Part shown: positions 10,154 through 21,000 of the stretch, one piece after another | How the letters are laid out: each line of letters starts with the position of its first letter | Numbering within the stretch: position 1 is the stretch's first letter | Assembly: GCF_014066305.1 (NCBI RefSeq) | Contig: NW_023501040.1 | Location: 124,001-188,000 of the forward strand | Length of the DNA: 64,000 bases | From: Letharia columbiana | Lineage: Eukaryota > Ascomycota > Lecanoromycetes > Lecanorales > Parmeliaceae | Direction: 5' to 3' | Notes under the pieces: model-generated | Database searches by the model: none | Seen by the model: the letters and a program-made list of their open reading frames with translations, nothing else | What the model was told of the DNA's origin: nothing | Position numbers and translations under genes: made by a program

Positions 10154-11962
10154 ATGAGGCCTGCTCCTAGGCCGACTACGTCTACACCTTCTTTGTCTGT
10201 TCTCCGCTTTCTCCGGTCCCAGTCTGAGCATGCCTGCTTCTTCACTCCTAGCACAAGAGCAACGGCCTGCCCAATTTCTGTATGTCGAGGCGCAAAAGGA
10301 GCTCCAGGGAACGTAGCGCACGCTCTACCTTCAACAAGGAGACATCTGGTCACGAGTTCGCGCCGCCAAGCTTACGTCGAATCGTCTCTCCTCAATCTAG
10401 ATTTCCTTAGACCATATTCCGAGCGAGGGTCCTCAAGATTTCCTGCCCTTGCAAGCAGGAGTTTGCCGGCGCCTTTTGGCTTTCCCCCAAGAAAGGCGAG
10501 CTCCTCTCAGTATCGGTCTACCGATACTCGACCGCTGTGGAAAAAGCCATGGAAGGACAAAATGCGCAAAGAAAATTCAGCCTTGAAGTCGAGTGATTCA
10601 CCCGCGCTACCCAGTTTCCTGGATGATACTGGCAGCACGCATTTTGGTCGTAGGAAAACACTGAAAGGGCCGAACGAGTTGAAACTACGCTGCACAGAGT
10701 TCGATGAGAACGGGAATGTCACGTTCATGGATGGTGAGTTCAAGAAGTCCGAGCTAATTGCCAAGGTATGTCCAACAAATCTAGTGTCCGAAAGGAGAGA
10801 TCGATGCTGATAGATGGTGTAGTATGGTCTACTCCCTCGTGACCTGAGAAAAATTGATTCCTCTCTATTGCCCCATATCCTCGTCCGTCCCTCCGCAATC
10901 TTGATCAATCTTCTCCACCTACGCGTTCTCATCAAGCACAACCGTGTACTCGTACTTGATGCATATGGTACTACGGACTCATACACTCAGTCCCAATTTA
11001 TCCACGATCTTCAAGGGAAGCTGGGTCAGCACGAAACATCACGGCAAGCTGGAGGCTTACCGTACGAGTTCCGAGCTTTGGAAGCGGTGCTTATCAGCGT
11101 CACGAGTGGCCTCGAGGGAGAATTCGAGGTCGTCTCTGAGCCGGTGCAGAAGGTTTTAAAAGAGCTTGAGGAGGACATAGACCGTGACAAGCTACGCCAT
11201 TTACTCATATATTCAAAAAGACTGGGCACATTTGAGCGAAAAGCTAGGCTCGTGAGAGATGCAATAGATGATCTACTCGAGGCGGACGATGACCTTGTGA
11301 CCATGTACTTGACTGAAAGGGCGCAAGGAAAAGTCAGGGAAGAAGACGACCACACAGAGGTTGAGATGCTGCTAGAATCGTACCACAAAGTCTGCGATGA
11401 GATAGTCCAAATCGCTGGGAATCAGGTCAGCAATATTCGAAACACTGAGGAGGTGTAAGTGTCCCAAGTTTCGCCAACAACATTGTTCCATACTAACGTC
11501 AACAGCGTGAAAGCCATTCTTGACGCCAATCGCAACTCCCTTATGCTTCTCGATCTCAAGTTTAGCATTGGCACTTTGGGCATTGGCACTGCGGCCTTCG
11601 CTGCCAGTCTCTACGGTATGAATCTGAAGAACTTCATCGAGGAATCGGATCTCGGTTTTTTGGGAGTGACAGCCACGTCGACGGTCTTGGCAGCGGTGGT
11701 ATGGGCGTATGGCCTCAAGAGGCTTCGAAGGGTACAAAGGGTCAGTATGTGGGGCGAGCAAGGGAGCAGGAGCCGTGGACCATGGACAGACGTCAACACC
11801 CCTCTACCGGCCTTACCAGGAGAGTCGAGGGTGGAGCGACAAAGGAGGCTGGAGCTGGCAAGGAATGAAAGTGGAGAAGACGGCGCAGGAGTAAGAGAAG
11901 GCTCAGAAGCCGTGGAGATGTATCCAACGGTAAATGAGGAGAAGCCTTTAAACGAGAAGTGA
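10154..11962 (+). CDS. MRS2: MRS2/LPE10-type mitochondrial inner-membrane magnesium channel
   Basis: CorA-superfamily Mg2+ channel that feeds the mitochondrial matrix. Exons 10154-10765, 10823-11454 and 11506-11962 join to 566 residues. The N-terminus is long, basic and Ser/Arg-rich, as expected for a mitochondrial presequence. The family core begins at LKLRCTEFDENGNVTF, continues with YGLLPRDLRKID and VLDAYGTTDSYTQSQFIHDL, then a long helical region (LEEDIDRDKLRHLLIYSKRL). The signature GMN motif (LYGMNLKNF, about residue 452) follows the first membrane helix, and a second helix is GVTATSTVLAAVVWAYGL. The C-terminal tail is charged and variable. Introns of 57 and 51 bp are canonical. No defects seen. 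Confidence 0.93.
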
Positions 11963-12207
11963 GACATTTCGTGGCCATTGGCCTTGGAAGTTGTCCAGGC
12001 ACGGCCAGTCTGGTTGATTTGTCCTGCACAGCGATGGGAGCGTTCCGTGGCATCTGTATCTTGTACCAATAGGCCTTATGCAACTCAATCTGTACGGTTC
12101 GGAAATCCATTGCGTCGAGCCACGCACATCATTGGTATGATAATCACCTTGTTGTTATCAATCGTCTCTTGTCGACATCTACTCGGCGATACAAGCTAAG
12201 GCTAATC

Positions 12208-13680
12208 GTGTCTACCCCCATTTGCGCCCATTTTATATCCGACATAGATAGCTACCACTACCATGGCTACCACTACTCCTTATTTAAATAGCCTACTATC
12301 ATAGTCTATCATAATGACTAATACTACGGTACTATAGTCGCCGTCTGTAGGCCTGGTATAGCAGAAATCTCTGTCCTGGACTCAGATGTAGCCTATTTTT
12401 ATTCTGGCTATTTTTAAAGACACGAAGAGAGACTGAGAGGTAGAAGTCTAGTCAAGAAAAAGGCTACTATACCTCCCACATCAGGTCTAATAATATTACT
12501 AAACCTCGCTTTATCACCTTCACTACAGTAGTAGACTTTATCGAAGACTTTATTATAGACTTTATTTTAATAATAATAGCGAGACGAAAGAGATAAAAGA
12601 GATAAAAGAGATGAAGAAGGTAAGAAAATAATAGAAGAAGAGATAATAGAAGAAGAAATAGACTAATAGTAGAGAAAGAGATAGTAGAAGAGATAGTAAC
12701 GATTTTTTTAAGACATGATAGATCGATAAGGTCTAAAAAACGATAATATAGGTTCTCCGATATAGATCATTGTTATTATGCTAGTTTGCTATATAAATTT
12801 GATGAGAGGTAGACATTTAAATAGTATAAGGGCCTCTTCGATAATTACATATTTTCAAAATATGCCAACATATATTACCCCACCTCTTGACAAATGAAAT
12901 GTAAGTTCAAAACAGCACTAGTAGATAGTTGAAAATATGTAAAATATAGGTACGGTTTCGTTCGATAACCCTATAATCTCGCTGAGTGAGAATCGAATAA
13001 TATAGGATAGTCGAAAAATTCTTTCTCGTCAGAGACAATTGCCTTCTTACCTACCAGTGTGTAGGGAGGCATACAAAAAGCGCTTTATATAACTGCAGAA
13101 TAGCTATTAAGGATTTCTTTGGTATAGGCATAGCCAGATAGAATAGACGTTCTCCGCATTTGCTTGTCATAATGAGAAGAATAGTACTGAGCAGCAGTAA
13201 GAACGACACTTGCAGCTACCTCTTCAAATAGAGAGTCATCCATAACTGAAATATAGCTATTGCAGTCATGAAATGTGGCTACCAGTCATGAAAATGAAAA
13301 ATATCGCTATTGCAGTCATAAATGTCCATTATTTCTATGTGCTTAGCGCACATTGGGCCTCAAATTATGGGTCAACCCATAATTTACATATTTTCAATGT
13401 GCAATGTGGCCTGGCAAGTGAAAATATGGTTACCGAACGTAACCGTGTATTAATAGTACGCTAAGTTGAAAATATGTTGGCATATTTTGAAAATATGTGG
13501 TTACCGAAGGGGCCCTTAAAGATGTTCATTATTCTATGTGCCTGCAGGGCAGATATGTGCGGTGCCAAGCCACGCTAGGCCCAAATGGGTGGTGGCTCTG
13601 GAGGAGGCCTTGGCGTACCGTGACATGGCTGTTACGTCGGAATTATCGGATTTAAAATGGGCGCAAATGGGGGTAGACAC
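12208..13680. mobile_element. Non-autonomous TIR element (outer), partly AT-degraded
   Basis: Inverted repeats of about 35 bp, starting GTGTCTACCCCCATTTGCGC, lie at 12208-12243 and 13645-13680 with one mismatch. The 1.47 kb between them has no ORF; the left part (12230-12780) is TA- and purine-rich with stacked AAGAGATAAA-like repeats, suggesting mutation of an older sequence. No clear target duplication is visible (left flank GGCTAATC, right flank TTAAGTCC). A second element is nested inside it at 12829-13516. Confidence 0.65.
12829..13516. mobile_element. MITE-like TIR element nested in the outer element
   Basis: 688 bp with inverted repeats of about 45 bp starting AGGGCCYCTTCGRTAA and containing ACATATTTTCAAAATATGCC, flanked by TA on both sides (12827-12828 and 13517-13518). 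Mismatches between the ends are C/T or G/A. No coding capacity. The interior holds short repeated pieces such as GCTATTGCAGTCAT at about 13255 and 13305. The TA duplication fits a Tc1/mariner-mobilised MITE. Confidence 0.75.
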
Positions 13681-13855
13681 TTAAGTCCAGCCTTGGCGAT
13701 CCGTCCTCACCATCCTGGACGCCACTACCTTCTTAAGGAGGAGTGCGAGGGAGTACTCGAAGTCACTTCGTGCTGGTCATGGAACGAATCCGTTGGTCTG
13801 TCAGTCGCTTGAATCCTGAGCACCAGGTCCCTTTTTGAATCGCTCGCCAGTTGCT

Positions 13856-14696
13856 ATGTCAAAACCCTGGCTCCTGGTATCTCCTGCCTCTCGTGGCATT
13901 GGTCTCCAGCTCGCCAGACGCCTGCTCAAGACCACAGATCTGCCCGTCATTGCAACAGCACGAAAAGATGTGAAAATGACCAACGAGCAGATACTGAATG
14001 GCCTCGACGTGGACAAGCAGAGGCTTGAGGTGCTGAAGCTCGATGTGACTGGTACAATTTCGCCAATGTTCCTACCGATCTCGAAATTCCCGTTGACCAT
14101 TTTCGTCAGATGAAAGCACCATCTCTAGAGCGGCATCCCACTGCAAATCCCGTTTCTCATCCAGCTACCTCCGCCTCGCTTTTTGCATCCCTGGCATCCT
14201 TCATCCTGAGAAGTCCCCCTCCCAAATCGACCACGCCAAGGCCCTGTCCACCTTTCAAGTCAACACGCTCGGTCCCCTGCTCCTCTCAAAGCACTTTTCG
14301 CCTCTTCTACCCCGCCGTTCCACGACCCTCGAACCCATCCCGCACCTTCCTGCTTCCGCTGTCCTTGCCCTGATGTCTGCGAGAGTGGGTAGCATAAGTG
14401 ATAATAGCCTTGGTGGATGGTACAGCTACCGTGCAAGCAAAGCTGCTGTCAATTCCATTGCTAAAAGCATAGATATCTATCTAAGGCAAAGATGTGGGGA
14501 GAACGCGATGTGTGTGAGTTTGCATCCGGGCACTGTGCAGACAGGGTTGAGTGAGGAGTTTTGGGGAAGCACGCCAAAGGAGAAGTTGTTTACGCCTGAG
14601 TTTGCCGCCGAGAAGTTGATACAAGTTGTGAACGATGCCGGGTTGGACGGGAGGGGCAAATGCTGGGACTGGGAGGGAAAGGAGATACCGCCTTGA
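13856..14696 (+). CDS. Short-chain dehydrogenase/reductase
   Basis: NAD(P)-dependent oxidoreductase of the SDR family; substrate not predictable. Exons 13856-14051 and 14110-14696 (58-bp intron, GTACAA...CGTCAG) give 260 residues. The nucleotide-binding motif reads SPASRGIGLQLARRL in place of the usual TGxxxGxG, followed by LDVTDESTI, the NTLG-type segment FQVNTLGPLLLSKHF, the catalytic YxxxK in GGWYSYRASKAA and the downstream SLHPGTVQTGL. The serine expected before the tyrosine falls in VGSISDN. It resembles fungal SDRs related to C-factor/sniffer-type proteins. Its 3' end is 166 bp from the opposing gene at 14863-17448. Start chosen at the ATG just before the Rossmann motif; an upstream in-frame ATG at 13835 exists. 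Confidence 0.87.
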
Positions 14697-14862
14697 TGGG
14701 GCCAATAGTAAAGTGGTCGAAGCAGATGACACGAGTGAAGGGTAACGAAGACAGCTTTGATTTCTTCGAGTTACCGGTTCTATCAGGACATGCGTCTTCT
14801 CCGGCCAACTTTAACCTGCCTGATCCCAAGCCGAAATCGATTTTTCCAAGCTGTACTACTCC

Positions 14863-17448
14863 CTATGGTCCGCTGGAAGTGCTCCACCTGTCACCCGCAT
14901 TGCCACTATGTAGTGCCAAAAGATTCTCCAGCCCTGCATACAAGCTCCCCGTCCCGCTCGTCCCACTTGACCGATCACAGTCCTTACCCGACAAACCAAT
15001 GGAGCTATCCCCATTCGTGCCTCCCATTCCATTCAGTCCTCGACTACCACCGCAAGCCGCAGACGTGTTAATCACAGCCAGAAATGCACTCTCGAGCATG
15101 GCGTTCTTCCGTTCCATAGCGGAGAGTCGCTCTTCGAGACCGCTCATTTCATGGATCAAGGAGTGATCTGAGGAGCGATGCGAGCGTCTTCGCAAGAGAG
15201 GAGACAGGTGGGGCGTCGGTACCCGGGAAGCAACAGGGCGCGGAACCGGCAGCGAATGGGACGACACTGGGCGTACTTTGCTCTCGTCCTCCGGTCCCTG
15301 CAGAGTCGGGGACGCTAGATGAGGCGGCACAGGATAGAAGCCATTTGTTTTGAAACCCCGCGGATGCTCGTCCATGCTATTTCTGCCGAAGTGTGACTTT
15401 TGGGATGGTGCTCGCTGGACTGGGGAAACGGGTTTCTGCTCAGCGACTATGATGATCGGAGAGAGCCTTTGAGAAAGCGTGCTGCTGTCGCGATATTGGA
15501 GTGTCGTCGTCGCGCTCAGATTGCTGACTTGAGAGTGCTGTGTTCTGTGCTTAAGTTCGAAGAGCGCATAGTTGTAGGAATCTCGTGGACTTGGTAGCTC
15601 CGCGACCCCTTCATGGCATCTCTGATCGTTCACTGTGTTCCGAGTGACCGGTTCGACCGCTTCAATCGTTGCCTCGTGAGACCTCATGCGAGCTAAGTCT
15701 CGATGTTTCTTTTTTCGGGTATTCTCTGCTCCTTCTTTCTTCAGCTGTTCTAGCTCGTCTGGTGTGCCAACGCTCAGGCTTGTGGGCAAGTGATCCAACC
15801 GCGGAAACGAGATGCCGCGTCTCTTCGAGCGGAGTGGCGGCGACGGCTGAGACATCTCTTGCTCTGTTTCAGTCGCTGCATTCATCCTAACCGGCGAACC
15901 GGGTCTTTTAAGTGGGCTGCTGTCCACGGAAGGGTACAGTTTGTATTGGGATCTGGTAGGTGACTTTTGCGGTGGTACCTTCGGGGACGAGGTCTCTGGG
16001 CTTGCTAACCTCCGGCTTGAATGACTGGCTCTCGGTGTCGCTGGGCCGAAGCTGTCGAGCCCTTCAGGCAAAGACGGCAACGGCGTGAGAGGTGCAGGCC
16101 CGGGCTGAGGTGGTACCTTGACGAAGACGGCGCTTTGGGCATTAGATACAACGCCGGATGAGGCATCTGATTGGATGTCTTCTGCAGTGGATTCGGCGGA
16201 CACAACGGAAGGCGCCTTGGAATGGTAGTTGATGACGGGTGATGTCTTGGTCCCTGGAACCTGCTCTTGGGTCATGGGCAACGGTGGCGTTAGAGGTCTG
16301 GCAGGTCCCCTGAAAACCATTGGGGGAAGGATGATGCGACTGGGACTCCGATTCAGTGGTTTTGCTGATTGACCTTCACAAGTGACGGCATCCCAAGATC
16401 CGTCTGGCGCGACTGGAGCTTCTGTCTGTTTGCCCATTTCCTTGGCTGGACTGCGTGATCTGCGCCGAATGACCGCGCGAACACGCGAAAATGGTGCCGG
16501 ACCATTGGCGGCAAAGTCGCGGACTCTTGGCTGGTACTCAGCTTCTGGTACTGGGACTTGAGAAGCACCTACAGTCAAAGTAGTCGTCTCGCCTTGGGAC
16601 AGTATCTGAGAAAGGTCCCTCAATAAACCGAGAGAGTCATCAGTGGTGCTCTTTCTTGGTGACGATTGCACGGTTGCTGCTTCGGTCAATGGCTTGGGTT
16701 CGATGGGTCCGTTTCGTCCAGGTGCGGTGTTTCCGTTCGTCAGTCTGTCCCTGAGAACTCTGTTTCCGAGACTTTCGGAGGTAGGATCGGGAAATCCAAC
16801 GGTCTGGTAAGGTGACATTCGATGTTTAGCTTCTTCACTTTCAAGGCTCCTGTGGGCCGAACGCTCATGTACCGGTTCCTGGGTCGCATTGACTTGATGA
16901 ACGATCGAATTGACATCCCCAACGAGATCCAAAGGAGCTGGGGGATGCCTTCGTTGGCCTTCACTCGCAGGAGAGCCCATAGGACGTCTGCTTTCATTAA
17001 CCCGGTAGGTTGATGCGTTGCCACTGCTATCGTATATTTGTCTTGAAAGGATCTGTCCATACTTGCGACCATCTGAAGTCCTGTGTATCGCAATTGGCAT
17101 CTTATTCTCTTTCGAAGACTTGCGTTTAGAGCGCGAACTGAAAACTGTCTTGAGTGAATGCTTGCGATGCTCCGGTGGTGGTTTATCGTCCCCAGTCGCG
17201 CTTGGAGGACCCTTGACAAGCTCCTCGCATATCTGTTTGTTCAACCTCCTCGCCTCGCATATCTGTTTGTTCAACCTCGTCGCCTCCAAGTTGTGAATGA
17301 AGCCAGCATTTCGTGGCTGGAGTCGCGTGGATCCCTTGGGGAAATGGCGCTTTGGATGCAGCTGCGGCGAGTCTCCGTCAATGCTGCTTTGCGGCGGGTC
17401 TGGAAATCGGAAAGTCGCTGGATCAATGTGCAGATTGGAATCCATCAT
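14863..17448 (-). CDS. Uncharacterised 861-residue, largely disordered protein with C-terminal coiled coil
   Basis: Single uninterrupted frame. I do not recognise a named family. Visible features: low-complexity Ser/Pro/Arg-rich composition through most of the length, a basic patch KTVFSSRSKRKSSKENK near residue 105-120, many SP/TP sites (for example RLASPETSSPKVPPQKSPTR) suggesting proline-directed phosphorylation, and near the C-terminus a short amphipathic helix EMSGLEERLSAMERKNAMLE followed by FLAVINTSAAC and a Gly/Ser-rich tail. Residues about 55-75 carry a duplicated RLNKQICEA unit encoded by a 30-bp tandem repeat. Long intact frame and codon use support a real gene; comparable proteins exist in filamentous fungi as far as I recall, possibly cytoskeletal or signalling scaffolds, but this is a guess. 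Confidence 0.75.
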   Translation of the reverse strand: MMDSNLHIDPATFRFPDPPQSSIDGDSPQLHPKRHFPKGSTRLQPRNAGFIHNLEATRLNKQICEARRLNKQICEELVKGPPSATGDDKPPPEHRKHSLKTVFSSRSKRKSSKENKMPIAIHRTSDGRKYGQILSRQIYDSSGNASTYRVNESRRPMGSPASEGQRRHPPAPLDLVGDVNSIVHQVNATQEPVHERSAHRSLESEEAKHRMSPYQTVGFPDPTSESLGNRVLRDRLTNGNTAPGRNGPIEPKPLTEAATVQSSPRKSTTDDSLGLLRDLSQILSQGETTTLTVGASQVPVPEAEYQPRVRDFAANGPAPFSRVRAVIRRRSRSPAKEMGKQTEAPVAPDGSWDAVTCEGQSAKPLNRSPSRIILPPMVFRGPARPLTPPLPMTQEQVPGTKTSPVINYHSKAPSVVSAESTAEDIQSDASSGVVSNAQSAVFVKVPPQPGPAPLTPLPSLPEGLDSFGPATPRASHSSRRLASPETSSPKVPPQKSPTRSQYKLYPSVDSSPLKRPGSPVRMNAATETEQEMSQPSPPLRSKRRGISFPRLDHLPTSLSVGTPDELEQLKKEGAENTRKKKHRDLARMRSHEATIEAVEPVTRNTVNDQRCHEGVAELPSPRDSYNYALFELKHRTQHSQVSNLSATTTLQYRDSSTLSQRLSPIIIVAEQKPVSPVQRAPSQKSHFGRNSMDEHPRGFKTNGFYPVPPHLASPTLQGPEDESKVRPVSSHSLPVPRPVASRVPTPHLSPLLRRRSHRSSDHSLIHEMSGLEERLSAMERKNAMLESAFLAVINTSAACGGSRGLNGMGGTNGDSSIGLSGKDCDRSSGTSGTGSLYAGLENLLALHSGNAGDRWSTSSGP
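17226..17285 (-). repeat. In-frame 30-bp tandem duplication in the 861-residue protein
   Basis: Two adjacent units beginning CGCATATCTGTTTGTTCAAC, 30 bp apart with very few differences, encode RLNKQICEA twice without breaking the frame. Confidence 0.9.
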
Positions 17449-18038
17449 AACCTAATCGTCGGAGATGTGACGAGTTGTTAAATGCTCGAAAGTTGTGTGT
17501 GAGACGGCTTTTAACCCTCGGCCTTAAATTAGCAAGGGGCCGGGATCGGAGTAAGGTGTTCAGTCCTAGTGCCGGGTTTTCAAAAATATCACGAGAAGTC
17601 TGCCAGAGAAGAAAGTGGGTAGGTTGCATATGCATTCATGCAAGGGGCGAGGTAGTTCAGTACATTCATTGGGGCAAGAAGGCAGCAAAGGATCAGCAAG
17701 GCACAAGATGGGAAGAAGGGGAATAGAGGTAAGAAATCGCCGCAGTATCGGATTGCCACAAACCTCAATCCACGCGGCTCAAGAAGGGGTCTCTGTTTGA
17801 AACAATTCTTGGTTGCGAGCCGGCGCCAGGACAATACCCCCATGGTTTGCATCATGTAAAGGAGCCGCTAGCCGGCTTGCACCAACTGCGCCCCGAAAAC
17901 GCCCGCTCATACTGTAGTATGTGACCAGCATACTGACGCCTAGCAAGGCATTTATCTACATGACGCCTTGCAAGATGCAGCGCTGAAACGAAACAGTAAG
18001 CAATAAGACAGCGTCTCTTCGAATCGAAAGGCAGGCAA
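17449..18038. other. Intergenic region between the 861-residue gene and SEN1
   Basis: Upstream region of the 861-residue gene and 3' side of SEN1. No gene or repeat recognised. Confidence 0.5.
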
Positions 18039-21000
18039 TCACAGCCTCTTCTTGGGCCTAATAAAAGGATCCGCGTCTCTTTTCTTCTTTGGTGGTCGAA
18101 CTATATGTTGTTGAGGGAGAGGTGGCCTAATTGTAGGAACCTCTTCCGCTTTGATCACTTGACTCGAGCCGTTCCCCGGACGCGTTGACTGTCCAGAATA
18201 TCGCACCACTCCTGATGCCACGTTGAGGTTCCCGGACCGGTCGTTGATTCTGTCGACTTGCCTTGGTCCTGCCGCAGCCGCAATACTGTTCGGCGTGGCC
18301 GAGCTTGGCGCATTGTTCGCTGGCCTTGGAGGAAGATTGGGGCTCTTCGATGGCGCGTTGGATGGCCTGGGAGGCAAAGTGGAATGTGATGAAGTGCCAT
18401 TTCGATTCCTGCTATGGCTTCCGTTGGGCAGCCTAGATAGCGGTTGGTCGCCGTTCGATGGTCGTTTGGGTGCATCTTGTTGACTCAGTCCGAAGGGCCC
18501 ACGTGCTGACTCAGGTCCCTTGGGAGCGTCTAAAGGCGGAGAACGTTCTCTTTTCCTTTTCTCGCCAATGTGCTGAGTTCGCCCTAGGCGATTTGGACCA
18601 ATATTATCAGGTGCTGGTGTCTCAGCCGTACTCCGTACAACAGGTACTTGCATGCCATGGGACCCCATTTGCCTCTTCCGCCGGATCTCTGGCAAACGCT
18701 GTAAAAGGTATTTGTGGTCCGCCTCGGTCTTGGTAAGCCGTTCCTTTTCTTTCTTCGACAAAGGCGCCGTACTGCTGCAAGTCTTCTGGGTATGGTCAAA
18801 TAGACCGCAAATCAGACAGCGGTCCCTTGTGCAGGAGGCTTTTACATGGTCGGAGCCGGCGCAGCGATAGCATTTGTTTGGGCTCATGTTCGCGGCGTCT
18901 GGGTTGTCGCAACGACTGGTAAAATGTGCAAAACTGCCACACTTCTGGCAATTTTCAAGTGGATTCAGGCCGTTCGCTCCTCCGGCAGGCTTCGACGGCA
19001 TCGCCGCGGCATCATTGAACAGTCTGCTGTGGACTGGTGAATCTGCAACGACTGAGCTGCGGCGTCTTGCAGCGGTGGAAGCGCTGGAGGCTGGTGCGTC
19101 AATCATCTCGATATCGTGATCGACATCTGAAGGACTAGCACTCGTCACCGGTGAATCTTTCTTTCCGGTAGGCATGGCCGAGTCCAATTGTAACAACGGT
19201 TTCTTCAAGAGGCTTACCAGGTCACCGCTAGTGTAACGGTCTCGACGCTTTGCATCTTGGATCAAGCGGCCCCAAAACTCCCCCGTATCAGAGATTGGGA
19301 ATTGCCCAAGACCCATAGCGATGATTTGGCTCGTGTAATGCCCACGTTCATTCGCCGAATATCCGACAGAAATCCGATGCCGCCGCTAAAGGATGCCCGA
19401 ACACAGGAGAAAATGATTACCTCGCTCTCGCGTCCTTGAAACGCATCCGTAGTATTGAACTCCACAGTGGTCAGCACGGAGTCACCATAGATTTGGGCAA
19501 ACCGAGAGCGAAGTTCCCGCAGCTGGCTTTTGTAAGGGGTGATTATCCCAATCTTTCCTTTGAATTCGTAGCCCTTGCAGTCGGTAATCAGACGCTCAAA
19601 TAGCTTGAGTGCCACTTCGATTTCCGCGATATTGATCAACGAGTGACCACGGGGAACACTTTGCTGGGTACCTTGCACATCAAAGAAGCGGTATGGTCCG
19701 AGGATCTTGCTCTGGTGCCAGGGTCTTGTCCTCAGCTTGGCCATGTCTGGTCCATCCAGTAGTTTAGCATCGTAGAAAGCGTTGCTAGGGAAAAGACTGA
19801 TCTCCGGATGCATGCGGTATTGAGTATCCAGAAGATGGACGTCGTTGGGACTATTGGCTTGCATGCGGACGAACAGACTCTGCTCGTATTGGAATCGTGC
19901 AGCTTCTCTCGAAAGCACTGTCGGCGGCAATTGTTTGGGGTCGCCCACCAAGATGCACTTGGAGCATCCGTACTTGAGAGGGATCAGCGCGCTGAGCTCG
20001 ATTGATTGGGCGGCTTCATCGATGACGACAGTCTCGAATTCAATATTCAGGCCCTGGAACATCTCGTGACCGCTGCCACTCAGTGTAGCACAGATCACAT
20101 GAGCACCGTCGAGGACTTCTTGTTGTACACGCCGCCTGCTCATCTCTGCATCTCTGGCGGCCGTATCACCGCTGTCTCGAGCCACGTCGATCTGATTACT
20201 GAGCTGTTGCTTCTTTCTCTTCAACACTTCAAATTCGCGATCCTGCTCTGCGGACACCGGCATTCCGCTGGCTTTGAGTCCGTCCACCACTGTCCGAAGA
20301 CTATGAAGTTGGTCGCTTGTGGACTTGTGTTCCATCATGATCTTGTGGATCTCGTCTCCGGTCCCCGTTTTCTTGCCACTAGCGACATTGAGTTTTGCGT
20401 TAACGAGCTCTTCCAACGTCACGTCCAGAACGTTGGTATTGATGGCATCGCTGCGGCCAAGACGAATCACTGAGAGAGTCTGTGAGTTTCCCTCGGCTGT
20501 CTTAATGCCTTGCTTGAACCTCATGACGAGCTCGTCGACTGCCGCATTGCTTGGAGCGCAGACAAGTAGCTTTTTGAGGCAGCCCCGTTGCCGCTGCGCT
20601 GCACGTTTCCACTGTTGCTCTGCGGACGAGCAATAGGCACGCCTTTATCAGCGAAACTACCGGTCAACAGTGCACCGACAATGGCCACTATTGTCTTAGT
20701 CTTGCCTGAGCCTGGTGGACTATGCCACAGTATTAGCGGCTGCTAGCGCGGCAAAGTGTCATACATCAACATACCCTTGGATGAGAGTGAAAGCATCATT
20801 GTCAACAGCTGATTTGACAGCTTTGGCCTGTGCAATGTTGATACTGTAATTCGCTACGAGGGGTCCCAGGTGTTTTTCTGAGTACTCGAGCAGTGGCGAT
20901 GGTCTCGCTCTAATCACCTCATCGCAAAGGTCAAAATACTTGAGACCCAGCAAAGCACCGTATTCCCTCTCCAACGGTATGATGGACGAAACCTTGACAC

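Noticed and set aside
12208..13680. A transposase gene inside the nested elements
   Set aside because: No open frame or DDE motif in either strand; the elements appear non-autonomous.
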